Shown: positions 1 through 8,837, numbered from the stretch's first letter. The stretch is 62,248 nt of DNA from an uncultured Sterolibacterium sp. (GCA_903832735.1 CAILCO010000045.1:1-62248), one strand, 5' to 3'. Program-made: numbers and translations. Notes: generated by a model from the sequence alone, not told the origin.

Positions 1-108
1 GCCACGAAATACCTCGCAAATTATCTCGGTTGGTTCAGGGCGCTCGACCGGTCGCCGCGATTCAGCCCGGATCCCGTGCAGTTGCTCGCTCTCGCCGTCA
101 GGGTATGA
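1..108 (+). pseudogene. C-terminal end of a transposase (gene runs off the window start)
   Basis: The first 35 codons are open from base 1 and end at a TGA at 106-108. The peptide contains KYLANYLGWFRALDR, which resembles the C-terminus of IS1595-like (ISXO2-type) transposases. The rest of the gene lies outside the window, so I cannot say whether it is intact. Family assignment rests only on this short tail and is tentative. It marks an insertion-sequence boundary next to the low-GC genes that follow. Confidence 0.5.
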
Positions 109-164
109 GTTCAACAACATCATTCGCTAAATGAGCCTTCATAATTGATCTCAATAGCGTCCGG

Positions 165-422
165 TTAAGAGTCAAATAACATCAATTTGTTGGTAGCGAT
201 TGGTGCAACGGTTCTGATGGTAACTGGCTGTAGGGCGCATGAAATAGGGGTTTTCTCAAAACCGTGACCGGCAGTATCAGTAGCAAAATGTATTGCGAGA
301 CATTGAGGTGACGTTATCGCTGCCAGTGAAAGATCGAGCGCCTTTTCGCCCGGCTCAATAAATTCAAACGCATCATTACAAGGCGGGCCCCCTGCCATGA
401 ACGCTTCATTGCTTTCGTTCAT
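165..422 (-). CDS. Small hypothetical protein in insertion-sequence debris
   Basis: An 85-residue open frame with no recognised domain, signal peptide or membrane segment. It contains EPGEKALDL, a motif often seen in short orphan ORFs beside insertion sequences, and it sits directly downstream of a transposase tail. It may therefore be a remnant or an ORF with no product. No convincing ribosome binding site was seen. No function is proposed. Confidence 0.25.
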   Translation of the reverse strand: MNESNEAFMAGGPPCNDAFEFIEPGEKALDLSLAAITSPQCLAIHFATDTAGHGFEKTPISCALQPVTIRTVAPIATNKLMLFDS

Positions 423-508
423 CTCGCCTTCTCAATGATCCTGCTTCAGTGCGTTCAAAGATTTATGAACTTAATTCAAATCGGTTGGCAAGTTAAAGGA
501 AAAATAAT

Positions 509-3500
509 ATGAGTCGAGCCTTGTCATCCCTGCTGCTTACCGTTTCACTATTCACTGCTGCTCCTGCAGTTGCAGATAATGCACCCGTTAAAACGACATC
601 AACTGTAGTTAAAGCGCAACCCGTTGCCCCCATAAAAGCTGCACCCCCTGTGGCTGTTGTTAATTCGCCTGCTCCGGCTAGTTCTCCGACTGCCTCACCC
701 GCCGTTGCCTCGGCTGTTAGCCCTGACGCCAAGAAGTCCGGTGGCCCTGCCATTAGTTCCCCCCTGACAAAAATGCTGAGTGCACTTCCGCTGGCTAATA
801 TGAAGGACAAAATACTCGGGATGGTCGCTGACCTGAAGAAAACTTCCTGTGGGAATGGTTTGAGCGGTTGTTACAGCGCCAAGTCTGGAGAGATCCAACT
901 GTATTTCTTTACCAGCAACACCGCGCAGCAAACCTTCCTGTTGGTTCTGAATACCAAACTCGCCATGCCATCTCTACTCAAAGAGAATGTACAAAAGATG
1001 CTGATTGGCACCGAGTTGATAGATCCCATCATTTCAATTTCAACCGCTGATTTTGCCTTGAGCACCAGCGCCATGCCGCCAGATCTACAGAAGATTGTCA
1101 AGGACAGCTACTTCAATGTTGACTCGCTGTCCTTTACCAGCGGAGTCCAAATTGAAGGCCGGGCCAATATCGCTGGTTCCATGAATCGGATGCTGAAAAC
1201 GGTGGGCGTGCATGCAGATAAACTCATCCTCAGTGCAGGCGTCGTGTTGCCTATACCCACCGATCTGGCGGGGGCTGCAGGTGCGGGGGCAGGTCTGGCC
1301 CAAGAGCTAAAAGATGGCGAAAGCATGTCGAATGGACTTAAAAAGGCTGCCACGCCGGAGGCGTATGTCGCTTTGCAGATGGGCCCGAACGAAATTATTC
1401 ATGCCCTTTTCGGCATGGACATGGATCTGACGGACGCGGCCATACAATTCAGCAATAGTGGCGTCTTGACTGTTAAGGGAAATGCCCTCTTCAACAGCGT
1501 TCCAGGCAAGAAAATGCCTCTCGTTCTTCATACGCCGGTCGACCCGGCTGGAGCCCTCGATTTTCTTGACTTCGAGTTTCGCCTAGCCACCCCAAGCGCC
1601 TTTACGATGCAGGGCGGGGCGATGGTCATGACCAGCTTCATGTCCCCTTTACAACCTTTGGTGCAATACGGCGGCAGTTTTATTAAAGGTATGGATAAGC
1701 TCAAAAAGCCGCTGTTGACCATGACCCAACCGCTGTCCGTAATCCAGTTAAAAAACCCGCAACCGCCTACAGAATACAAGTTTGGCGACAGCACTAAGCC
1801 CTTTCCCACCAATAATCAGTTCAATTTTGTGCTGCTTGGACCACTGACCAGTGGCGGCCCGCTGCTAAAAGCCGCAGGCGATGTGCGAATTCTTGGTCAA
1901 ACAATGGGCTCTTTGTCCGCACAAGCTGGCATAAATGGGTTCCAGGGTACGGCTGAAGAAGTAATTACGGTCAAGCTGGGACCGCTCGGCAAGACTGGCA
2001 TCAGAATGAAGGCAACCGCCGATATATCGACAACAAGTCAGCTTGTCACCATGAATGGCAATGTTCTGGGACGCTCACTGCTGTTGACCATGAACGACCA
2101 CGAACTGAAGATTGACAGCCCGGCAACCTGCGCCACGCCATTCGAGATCAGGGCCAAGGCAACCATTACGCCGGACATGGATATCGCAAAAATCCTCGAC
2201 CTCGAGGCTGGGGCGAATGTCGATCCATCCCTGCTTCAAGGCTGCATCGGCGCTGACCTTAAAAGGGCATTGGGTCTAATTGGCAACGAGTACAAGGCGC
2301 TCAGCGGCTATACCGCAAGTCAAGCCAATCAAGCGTTGAAACAGATTACGGACTCCGAGGCTGCGGCAGCCAAGGCTATTGTTGATGCAGCGGCAGCGGC
2401 CAAGGCTATCGCAGACAAGGCTATCGCAGACAAGGCTATCGCAGACAAGGCTATCGCTGACAAGGCAGCAGCTGACAAGGCCATCGCCGATGCAGCGGCA
2501 GCAGCCAAAGCTATTGCCGACAAGGCAGCAGCTGACAAAGCCATCGCTGATGCAGCGGCAGCAGCCAAGGCTATCGCAGACAAGGCAGCAGCTGACAAGG
2601 CTATCGCTAATGCAGCGGCAGCAGCCAAGGCTATCGCTGACAAGGCAGCAGCTGACAAGGCAGCAGCTGATGCAGCGGCCGCCGCAAATGCCGCCCGACT
2701 GGCCTACCAGAGCACGAAGAACGCCGCACGCAACGTGGCAAACAATTCGTCAAACGCTGCCAATAATGCCTTAAAGAGTGCTGGGAACATATTCCGTGGA
2801 TTCGGCAAGAAGAAGAGACACAGTAGTGGCCCTGATCCGAAGTTTGCGTCCTCGGTGTTCGACTGGGACTACTACTACGACATTGCACCAGATGTTGTAA
2901 GCAATGGCATGGATCTGTCTACGCATTGGCATGACATGGGATTTGCTGAAGGCCGCCGTGGCAGCCTCGAGTTCTACGCCAATTACTACTATAACCGCTA
3001 CATCGATGTGCAGCGCCTCTGTCCTGGCAACTTGCAGTGCGCGCTCCAGCACTGGCTGGACTACGGACTCTATCAAGGGCGTCAGGGCAGCCCTGATTTC
3101 AGTATCGAAAGCTACCTTATCCGCTACCCGGATCTCATGGCAGCATTTCCTAATGGCGACTTCCCGAGTGCGTTTGAACATTGGTTTGCTAGCGGGAAGG
3201 ATGAAGGTCGCAGCGCCAGCCCAGTGTCAGGCTATTCTGGGCAGTTGCCAGGTCCGCTTGTTGTCGGCGGTGGCCGAGGAGATGCCCTCTGGAGCGACTT
3301 CAACAAGTGCGCAGGACAGTATGTAAATGGCTTCAGGGTGCGCGCTAGCGGCAATGTGGACAGCTTGCAGTTCAGCTATTCCAACATGGGCTGGGCCGAT
3401 GTCCATGGCAATCCAACAAGTACGGACGAAGTCATGCTGCCAGCAGGAGAGTATTTCGTGAAGGTTGATTTTGGCGCAGGTGATGATTTCAACATGATCA

Positions 3501-3655
3501 AGTTCACAACCAATCTGGGCAGAACCTTTGGACCGTATGGCAGGGGCAGCAATGGCTCGTTCACAGTGGCGACCGGCGAGAAACTTGGTTGTATGGCGGG
3601 ACGCTCCGATAGCCACATCACCCAACTCATCTTCACATCTACGGGGCCGCAGTAG
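509..3655 (+). CDS. Large secreted modular protein with Ala-rich helix and C-terminal jacalin-like lectin domain
   Basis: A 1048-residue protein. Residues 1-22 form a signal peptide (probable cleavage after PAVA). Residues about 23-85 are Pro/Ala/Ser/Thr-rich. Residues about 86-605 form a large domain I do not recognise. Residues about 615-735 are an Ala/Lys/Asp repeat built from AIADK pentads, reminiscent of the TolA helical domain. Residues about 783-905 hold three roughly 40-residue Tyr/Trp-rich repeats (W-Y-Y near the start, GRRGS/GRQGS/GRSAS at the end). Residues about 915-1048 match the jacalin-like lectin pattern: GGRGDALWSDF at the start, then KFTTNLGRTFGPYGRG and a final Gly-rich GR-S-I-L-IF segment. 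The start is an ATG preceded by AAAGGAA. A role as a secreted carbohydrate-binding or adhesive protein is inferred. GC content is clearly lower than in most of the window, and an IS tail lies upstream, suggesting acquisition by transfer. Confidence 0.85.
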   Translation: MSRALSSLLLTVSLFTAAPAVADNAPVKTTSTVVKAQPVAPIKAAPPVAVVNSPAPASSPTASPAVASAVSPDAKKSGGPAISSPLTKMLSALPLANMKDKILGMVADLKKTSCGNGLSGCYSAKSGEIQLYFFTSNTAQQTFLLVLNTKLAMPSLLKENVQKMLIGTELIDPIISISTADFALSTSAMPPDLQKIVKDSYFNVDSLSFTSGVQIEGRANIAGSMNRMLKTVGVHADKLILSAGVVLPIPTDLAGAAGAGAGLAQELKDGESMSNGLKKAATPEAYVALQMGPNEIIHALFGMDMDLTDAAIQFSNSGVLTVKGNALFNSVPGKKMPLVLHTPVDPAGALDFLDFEFRLATPSAFTMQGGAMVMTSFMSPLQPLVQYGGSFIKGMDKLKKPLLTMTQPLSVIQLKNPQPPTEYKFGDSTKPFPTNNQFNFVLLGPLTSGGPLLKAAGDVRILGQTMGSLSAQAGINGFQGTAEEVITVKLGPLGKTGIRMKATADISTTSQLVTMNGNVLGRSLLLTMNDHELKIDSPATCATPFEIRAKATITPDMDIAKILDLEAGANVDPSLLQGCIGADLKRALGLIGNEYKALSGYTASQANQALKQITDSEAAAAKAIVDAAAAAKAIADKAIADKAIADKAIADKAAADKAIADAAAAAKAIADKAAADKAIADAAAAAKAIADKAAADKAIANAAAAAKAIADKAAADKAAADAAAAANAARLAYQSTKNAARNVANNSSNAANNALKSAGNIFRGFGKKKRHSSGPDPKFASSVFDWDYYYDIAPDVVSNGMDLSTHWHDMGFAEGRRGSLEFYANYYYNRYIDVQRLCPGNLQCALQHWLDYGLYQGRQGSPDFSIESYLIRYPDLMAAFPNGDFPSAFEHWFASGKDEGRSASPVSGYSGQLPGPLVVGGGRGDALWSDFNKCAGQYVNGFRVRASGNVDSLQFSYSNMGWADVHGNPTSTDEVMLPAGEYFVKVDFGAGDDFNMIKFTTNLGRTFGPYGRGSNGSFTVATGEKLGCMAGRSDSHITQLIFTSTGPQ
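2401..2691 (+). repeat. Nested 15-bp / 60-bp coding tandem repeat
   Basis: Within the lectin-domain gene, 15-bp units encoding K-A-I-A-D are first repeated four times almost exactly. They are then organised into 60-bp higher-order units of the form KAIADKAAADKAIADAAAAA, in three to four copies with a few silent and missense changes. All units are multiples of 3, so copy-number change would lengthen or shorten a predicted Ala-rich helix without breaking the frame. Confidence 0.9.
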
Positions 3656-3954
3656 TGAAAATGCCTGTCGCACTTTTCACCGTGGTTATCTAGGCGCAGT
3701 TTCCCTCAAGTCTGAATAAGGCAATCGCCTCGGCGGGTTGAGACCCAATCAGTCAAGAAAAGGTGAAAGCTCCAGATGGCCGCGAACCGCCTTTGGCCTG
3801 GCGTTCCCCGTTGCTGACTCTGGCAGAGGCCACCGATTTCTCAGTGGCCGCAATGCGGGTGGTGGCGCCAGAAAGATCTCCCGGCCATCAAGGGACGCTC
3901 ATAGCTGAGATAAGCCAGTGCCTTGAGAGACCGCTTGATAGAGTGCTGCGGCCT
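3656..3954. other. Convergent intergenic region, no gene seen
   Basis: About 300 bases between the ends of two convergent genes. No open frame here has coding character, and I found no clear terminator hairpin with a T-run. The forward frame that starts near 3763 runs into the chemoreceptor gene on the other strand and looks like a chance frame. Confidence 0.5.
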
Positions 3955-5073
3955 TTAGTGACTACACAGAATACTGGGATTTTCCTTCCCGCTACCGGCC
4001 ATCTGCTCCATGCCAGCCAGTACGCCCATGCTGGCAGCCTCCATTTCTGCTACGGCTTGCAGCATCCGACCAACATCGCCCCCGGTGTGCGCATTCAGAG
4101 CGGCTAATGCCTTGTCATGGACTTGCTTGTGTGGACTTTCGACCTCGCGATATCCTGGCAAGCGCGAGAAACAGTCATGCCCCTCGCCCTCGTAATACCA
4201 CTTGCCAAGACGGCATTCCGTGTGCGAAGCAAAACTACTTGCCGTCTCCTGCGATAGCCCAAGCAACACCTGGTACACGCGAAATTTGTAGAGGAGATGA
4301 TCCACCTTTGCCAACTCGCAGAAACTGCGAAGGGAGGATGCGGCGACACCTTTCTCCATACTGGCGGAGAGTTCAAGTAACTGCCGCATGGATTGTGCAG
4401 CGCGCTGACCGTCTTCGCTGAAGGTGCCTGACTGGCTTGCCAATAGATCCATCTGATCTCGGCTTGTTGCACTGTTGCTGCGAATCTGCTCGACCAGCCT
4501 GGCGATCTGGCTTGTGGACTGTGTGGTGCGTTCAGCCAGTTTTCGCACCTCATCTGCGACGACGGCAAACCCCCGGCCCTGCTCGCCTGCTCGCGCTGCT
4601 TCGATCGCTGCATTTAATGCAAGAAGGTTGGTCTGATCTGCAATTTCCTTAATCAACTGCACGATGCCGTTGATTTTCTGCGCACATGCGTCCAATTCGC
4701 CCACCTGCCGCGCAGTTCGCTGGGAGCCTTGCGCGAGTTCCGCTAGATTGGCAGCGATCACTTCCACTGCAACCCGGCTCTCGTTGGAAACACCTTGTGC
4801 TAGTACAGCCTGATCCTTCTCCGCTTTCGTGTCTTCGGCCAACGTCTTAAGGCTGCCTTGCACATCGACCAGTGACTGACCGAAGGCTTGAAAGTTGGCA
4901 AACAAGGCACGCAAGCCCTCCGCTTCCTCGCGGCATTTCCGTGCATTCTGTTCAGCAGCATCGGCGCGGGACTCGGTTTGCAAGTGCGCATGTTTGCATT
5001 GCGCCAGGTCTTGCTCCAATTCGGTGATGCGCCGTTTCTGCGCTGTCAGCTCCCGCTTGTTTCCGAACAGCAT
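3955..5073 (-). CDS. Soluble methyl-accepting chemotaxis protein with CZB (zinc-binding) domain
   Basis: A 372-residue cytoplasmic chemoreceptor with no membrane segment. Residues about 5-100 are a coiled coil ([13 protein letters not shown]...). Residues about 110-240 hold the MCP signalling hairpin, with the conserved tip [20 protein letters not shown]. Residues about 255-350 form a CZB domain with the signature H-x2-C-R-L-G-K-W-Y ([11 protein letters not shown]), an upstream His (VDHLLYKF) and downstream His residues (SPHKQVH). In characterised CZB proteins this His3-Cys site binds zinc with high affinity. The gene is divergent from a zinc-uptake operon, which suggests zinc as the input. 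No CheR-docking pentapeptide is seen at the C-terminus. Confidence 0.9.
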   Translation of the reverse strand: MLFGNKRELTAQKRRITELEQDLAQCKHAHLQTESRADAAEQNARKCREEAEGLRALFANFQAFGQSLVDVQGSLKTLAEDTKAEKDQAVLAQGVSNESRVAVEVIAANLAELAQGSQRTARQVGELDACAQKINGIVQLIKEIADQTNLLALNAAIEAARAGEQGRGFAVVADEVRKLAERTTQSTSQIARLVEQIRSNSATSRDQMDLLASQSGTFSEDGQRAAQSMRQLLELSASMEKGVAASSLRSFCELAKVDHLLYKFRVYQVLLGLSQETASSFASHTECRLGKWYYEGEGHDCFSRLPGYREVESPHKQVHDKALAALNAHTGGDVGRMLQAVAEMEAASMGVLAGMEQMAGSGKENPSILCSH

Positions 5074-5228
5074 CTGGTCTCCCGTTTCTCTTTCGATCGT
5101 AAGACATTATAATTTATCGCCTACCAAGACTCAGATCAAACTCCAATTCTGAAACCCTCGCCGCGAAATGTTTGATGATTTGGGGGCAACATAACGCCTC
5201 TATCAGTTTAGTGGTCTAATGTTTTCCT
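5074..5228. promoter_or_regulatory. Divergent control region between the CZB chemoreceptor and the zinc operon
   Basis: About 155 bases shared by two divergent genes, AT-richer than the flanks (CATTATAATTTATC near 5103-5117). It contains GAAATGTT at about 5166-5173, matching one half of the Zur consensus, with AACAT about 16 bases further on. The second half is not a good match, so a Zur site is only a possibility. Confidence 0.3.
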
Positions 5229-5567
5229 ATGGGCCGCCGACAATCACCGTTGATCGCCATTCTTTGCACCCTGTTTCTGCTCGGGGCGCAGCAGGTCGCC
5301 TATGCCCACTGGATCAGTCATGTCGGCGTTTCCATTACTGCGGCGACTGCCGTCCATAGCGAAGTAAGCGATGATGGCAATGCGGCATCGTTCGTCTGTA
5401 CGACCTGCGCGGCCTTCGCCGCGCTTACAGCAGCACCGCCGAAATTCATCGCGCAGATTGCCGTAGGGCACACCGCGGCAATTGCTATTCCGGATATTTC
5501 CTCCGCCGACGTCCCGGCCTGTTCCGCGTCACCCTATACGGCGCGCGCGCCACCGGCCGTTCTCTAA
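5229..5567 (+). CDS. Small secreted CxxC protein, first gene of the zinc-uptake operon (DUF2946-like)
   Basis: A 112-residue protein. Residues 1-26 form a signal peptide or N-terminal membrane segment (LIAILCTLFLLGAQQVAYA), followed by HWISH and later VCTTCAAFAAL. The His-rich start after the leader plus a single C-x2-C-A-A-F-A motif resembles DUF2946-type small proteins that often precede metal or TonB genes in betaproteobacteria. It is about 65 bases upstream of the porin gene and in the same direction, so it is probably the operon leader gene. A periplasmic metal-handling role is inferred, not shown. Confidence 0.65.
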   Translation: MGRRQSPLIAILCTLFLLGAQQVAYAHWISHVGVSITAATAVHSEVSDDGNAASFVCTTCAAFAALTAAPPKFIAQIAVGHTAAIAIPDISSADVPACSASPYTARAPPAVL

Positions 5568-5631
5568 AGCCTTGACCGTGCCGTTCCATCTGCTAGCTGC
5601 GGACGGCTTTGCAATTGCTTTGGAGAACAAC

Positions 5632-7020
5632 ATGAAGACTTACGGTATCCCTCTGCTGGCGGCGGCTTTGCTCGCCGTCCCAACCGCAGCATCCGCCTCC
5701 GACGAGGCTGACATACGCGCCCTGCGCGAAGAAGTCGCACGCATGCGCGCAAGCTATGAAAAGCGCATCGACGCTTTGGAACAACGGTTGGTCCAGGCCG
5801 AATCAAAGGCCGCATCCGCTGAGACGGTCGCCGCGAGAGCGGAAACTGCTGCGGCAACCCCGCCACCAAGTGCGCCTGTAGGCACTAACGCCTTCAATCC
5901 CAATATTTCGCTGATCCTGTCAGGCTTATACAGCAACCTGTCGAAGGATCCGGCGGGCTACCAGATCACCGGCTTCCACCTGCCCAGCGGTCCTCTGGGC
6001 GATATCACACCTAAGCGCGGCTTCAGTCTTGCGGAGAGCGAGCTGGGCATTTCGGCCAATATTGATCAATTGTTCTACGGGGCTATGAATTTTTCCATCC
6101 ACCCCGACGACACAGTCTCCACAGAGGAGGCGTTCGTACAGACGACTACCTTGCCGCACGGCCTGACGCTGAAAACGGGCCGCTGGTTCTCAGGCATCGG
6201 TTATCTCAACGAACAGCACGCCCATACCTGGGACTTCGTCGATGCACCGCTGACTTACCAAGCCTTCGTCGGCGGGCAGTTCAACAACGACGGCGTGCAA
6301 TTGCGCTGGCTTGCGCCTACCGACACCTTTCTCGAAATCGGCGCCGAAGTGGGCCGCGGCGCGAATTATCCTGGTACCGGCCGGAATAAGAACGGCTCAG
6401 GCGCTAGCGCAATTTTTGCTCACGTGGGCGATGATATCGGCGCGAGCAACAGCTGGCGGGCAGGACTATCGCTGCTGGCTACCTCGCCCCAGGATCGCCT
6501 CTGGGATGGCGTCGATGCGGCAGGTACAACCGTTAGCAACAGCTTCACCGGCAACAGCAAACTCTGGATCGCTGACGGCGTTTGGAAATGGTCGCCCAAT
6601 GGCAATGCCAACAGTACCAATTTCAAGCTACAGGGTGAATACCTGCGCCGGGTCGAGGGCGGCAACACGGTCTACGACTTGAAGGCGGCCTCGTTCGGTG
6701 CAACGGCGGCAAGTTACGCGGCTACCCAGTCCGGCTGGTACCTCCAGGGCATTTACCAGTTCGCGCCCTATTGGCGCGTAGGCTTGCGCACAGAGCGGCT
6801 CGACATTGGCGCTGTTGACTATGGCGTCAACAACGCGCACGTGTTGCGACCGGAGTACAGCCCAGAACGCAATAGCCTGATGGTGGACTTCAATCCTAGC
6901 GAGTTCAGCCGCATCCGACTCCAATTCGCCGAGGACAAGTCGCGCCAGGGCGTTACGGATAATCAGGTTTTCCTGCAATACCAGATGAGCCTAGGCGCTC
7001 ATGGCGCACACAGATTTTAG
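5632..7020 (+). CDS. Outer-membrane porin-like beta-barrel protein of the zinc-uptake operon
   Basis: A 462-residue protein. Although the frame is open from 5482, the ATG at 5632 gives a good signal peptide (MKTYGIPLLAAALLAVPTAA, cut near ASAS) and follows GGAG. Residues about 22-75 are a short coiled coil (REEVARMRASYEKRIDALEQ), as in trimeric porins. The remainder has alternating beta-strand patterns and ends in Phe (AHRF), the usual outer-membrane barrel signature. The sequence resembles a porin family found beside znuA genes, sometimes mislabelled as TonB-dependent receptors; there is no TonB box or plug domain. It probably passes zinc or a zinc complex across the outer membrane. The next gene starts 10 bases after its stop. 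Confidence 0.75.
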   Translation: MKTYGIPLLAAALLAVPTAASASDEADIRALREEVARMRASYEKRIDALEQRLVQAESKAASAETVAARAETAAATPPPSAPVGTNAFNPNISLILSGLYSNLSKDPAGYQITGFHLPSGPLGDITPKRGFSLAESELGISANIDQLFYGAMNFSIHPDDTVSTEEAFVQTTTLPHGLTLKTGRWFSGIGYLNEQHAHTWDFVDAPLTYQAFVGGQFNNDGVQLRWLAPTDTFLEIGAEVGRGANYPGTGRNKNGSGASAIFAHVGDDIGASNSWRAGLSLLATSPQDRLWDGVDAAGTTVSNSFTGNSKLWIADGVWKWSPNGNANSTNFKLQGEYLRRVEGGNTVYDLKAASFGATAASYAATQSGWYLQGIYQFAPYWRVGLRTERLDIGAVDYGVNNAHVLRPEYSPERNSLMVDFNPSEFSRIRLQFAEDKSRQGVTDNQVFLQYQMSLGAHGAHRF

Positions 7021-7029
7021 GAGATTTTC

Positions 7030-7938
7030 ATGCTGAACAAACCGGTCAAGTTTCTGCTGGCTGCAACGCTGGGCATATTCGCCTTGCCATCCTTTGCCGT
7101 GCTCAACATCCTCGCCTGCGAACCTGAATGGGGTGCCTTGGCGCATGAACTCGGCGGCGACAAGGTGAGCATATACGACGCCACCAACGCCTTCCAGGAC
7201 CCGCACCATATCCAGGCCAAGCCCAGCCTTCTGGCACGCGCGCGCAATGCAGACATGGTCGTATGCACCGGCGCTCAGCTCGAAATCGGCTGGCTACCTA
7301 TCCTGCAGCAGCAGGCCGGCAATTCGAAGATCCAGGCTGGGCAGCTAGGTTACTTCGAGGCGGCGAGATATGTGCGCATGCTCGATGTGCCAAGCAGTGT
7401 TGATCGCTCTCTGGGCGACGTGCACCCTGGCGGGAATCCTCACATCCAGACCGACCCCCACAACATCGGCTTGGTTGCTGCCGGTTTGTCCAAGCGGCTA
7501 GCCGAGCTCGATCCGGCTAACGGCGCCTTCTATCAGGGCAACTACAAGGCCTTTATTGAACGCTGGAATGCAGCGATGCTGAACTGGGAAAAGCAAGCCG
7601 CCCCGCTCAAGGGAATGAACATCGTCGTGCATCACAAGGCTTTCGCCTACCTCGAAAGCTGGCTGGGTCTGCGTGAAGTCGCCGCGCTCGAACCCAAGCC
7701 TGGCGTGGAGCCCACCGCCACCCATTTGGCCGAGGTTTTAGCCCAGTTGCAGCGACAGCCGGCAAAAGCGGTGATCCGCGCCGCCTACGGTGACGGTCGC
7801 GGCTCGGAGTGGTTGGCAGAGCGCGCCAAGATTCCGGCAATTGTTCTGCCATTTACCGTTGGCGGCTCGGAGCGGGCCAAGGACTTGTTCGGCCTCTACG
7901 ACGACACGGTCCAGCGCCTGCTGGCAGCACTCAAATAG
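7030..7938 (+). CDS. znuA: Zinc ABC transporter periplasmic binding protein (ZnuA-like)
   Basis: A 302-residue periplasmic protein of the cluster 9 (ZnuA/TroA) family. A signal peptide occupies residues 1-23 (LLAATLGIFALPSFA). Metal-ligand candidates at the family positions are His59/His60 in DPHHIQAKPS, His138 in GGNPH and His201/His202 in VVHHKAF. The His/Asp-rich loop of long ZnuA proteins is absent. It delivers Zn(II), or less likely Mn(II), to the membrane permease encoded 14 bases downstream. The upstream porin and small CxxC gene are in the same orientation with short gaps, so one transcript is likely. Confidence 0.85.
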   Translation: MLNKPVKFLLAATLGIFALPSFAVLNILACEPEWGALAHELGGDKVSIYDATNAFQDPHHIQAKPSLLARARNADMVVCTGAQLEIGWLPILQQQAGNSKIQAGQLGYFEAARYVRMLDVPSSVDRSLGDVHPGGNPHIQTDPHNIGLVAAGLSKRLAELDPANGAFYQGNYKAFIERWNAAMLNWEKQAAPLKGMNIVVHHKAFAYLESWLGLREVAALEPKPGVEPTATHLAEVLAQLQRQPAKAVIRAAYGDGRGSEWLAERAKIPAIVLPFTVGGSERAKDLFGLYDDTVQRLLAALK

Positions 7939-7952
7939 GCTAGGGGACGCGT

Positions 7953-8738
7953 ATGAATCTCGATGCCTTCAATCTTTCCATTCTCGTTCCAGCCTTCGTC
8001 GCCGGTCTGCTGGTGCTCGCAACCCATGTTCCACTGGGCATACAGGTGCTTGGGCGCGGCATTGTCTTCATAGACCTCGCCATCGCCCAGATCGCCACCC
8101 TCGGGGTTATCGCCGCCGACCGTGTCGGCTTTGAGCCGGCAGGCTGGGTGGCGCAGGCGGCGGCGGTGTCGGCTGCCCTGCTGGGTGCAGCGCTTCTTAC
8201 TTGGACCGAGAAGCGCTGGCCGGAAATCCAGGAGGCGCTTATCGGGGTGCTGTTTGCACTGGCTGCCAGCGGCGGCATGATCCTGGTGGCGAACAACCCG
8301 CATGGCGGTGAGCATCTGCAGGAATTACTGTCCGGCCAGATATTGTGGGTGGGTTACGCGCAATTGCTGCCGGTCGCCTGCCTAACCAGCGTTATCCTAG
8401 GATTGTGGTTCTGGCTTGGAACCCGCATCGGGCGCTTCGGCTTCTACGGTCTGTTCGCCTTCGCTGTTACGGCTTCGGTGCAGTTGGTTGGAGTCTATTT
8501 GGTTTTTGCCAGCCTGATCATTCCGGCGCTTTCCTGCCGCGGTTATTTGACCCGTCTCCGACTGTTCGCTGCCTATGGTGTCGGTGCTGCGGGATATGCC
8601 CTAGGGTTGGGGCTCTCGACGCTATTCGACCTGCCTTCAGGCCCCGTCGTGGTTTGGACTTTGGCGCTGGTTGGGATCATGGTGCATTGGACAACCCGGA
8701 CACCCAGGATTTTCGGAAGCTGCCCCTCGAATCGCTAA
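7953..8738 (+). CDS. znuB: Metal ABC transporter permease (ZnuB-like), 3' end inside a dispersed repeat
   Basis: A 261-residue polytopic membrane protein of the ABC-3 family, with about seven hydrophobic helices. Family-typical segments include GRGIVFIDLAIAQIATLG near residue 36 and ASLIIPALSCR near 188. It should form the inner-membrane channel for the binding protein encoded just upstream. No ATPase (ZnuC) gene follows: the next gene is on the other strand. The last nine codons (IFGSCPSNR, TAA) lie within a 52-bp repeat that recurs at 10367, so the native C-terminus may have been replaced. Whether it works depends on an ATPase encoded elsewhere. Confidence 0.85.
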   Translation: MNLDAFNLSILVPAFVAGLLVLATHVPLGIQVLGRGIVFIDLAIAQIATLGVIAADRVGFEPAGWVAQAAAVSAALLGAALLTWTEKRWPEIQEALIGVLFALAASGGMILVANNPHGGEHLQELLSGQILWVGYAQLLPVACLTSVILGLWFWLGTRIGRFGFYGLFAFAVTASVQLVGVYLVFASLIIPALSCRGYLTRLRLFAAYGVGAAGYALGLGLSTLFDLPSGPVVVWTLALVGIMVHWTTRTPRIFGSCPSNR

Positions 8739-8763
8739 TCCTAGTTACCTCGGTCAGCGAACC
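8712..8763 (+). repeat. 52-bp dispersed repeat, copy A
   Basis: Matches 10367-10418 in the same orientation at 45 of 52 positions; six of the seven differences are transitions. It overlaps the last codons of the permease gene and supplies its TAA stop. Together the two copies flank the Fsr-like efflux gene. Confidence 0.8.
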
Positions 8764-8837
8764 GTCGGCGTCCGGATTGGCCAATACTAGGGGTCGTGCG
8801 GATGGCGAGCTCCACTTTATCGGAGAATCATCTGACG

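Noticed and set aside
3763-4107. Forward frame of 114 codons downstream of the lectin gene
   Set aside because: Overlaps the 3' end of the chemoreceptor on the other strand; no ribosome site and no protein-like features.
5166-5195. Zur operator upstream of the zinc operon
   Set aside because: One half (GAAATGTT) fits but the second half does not, so I list it only as a possibility in the control region, not as a called site.
5482-5631. Upstream extension of the porin frame
   Set aside because: It overlaps the previous gene, is Arg/Pro-rich, and would bury the signal peptide that starts at 5632.
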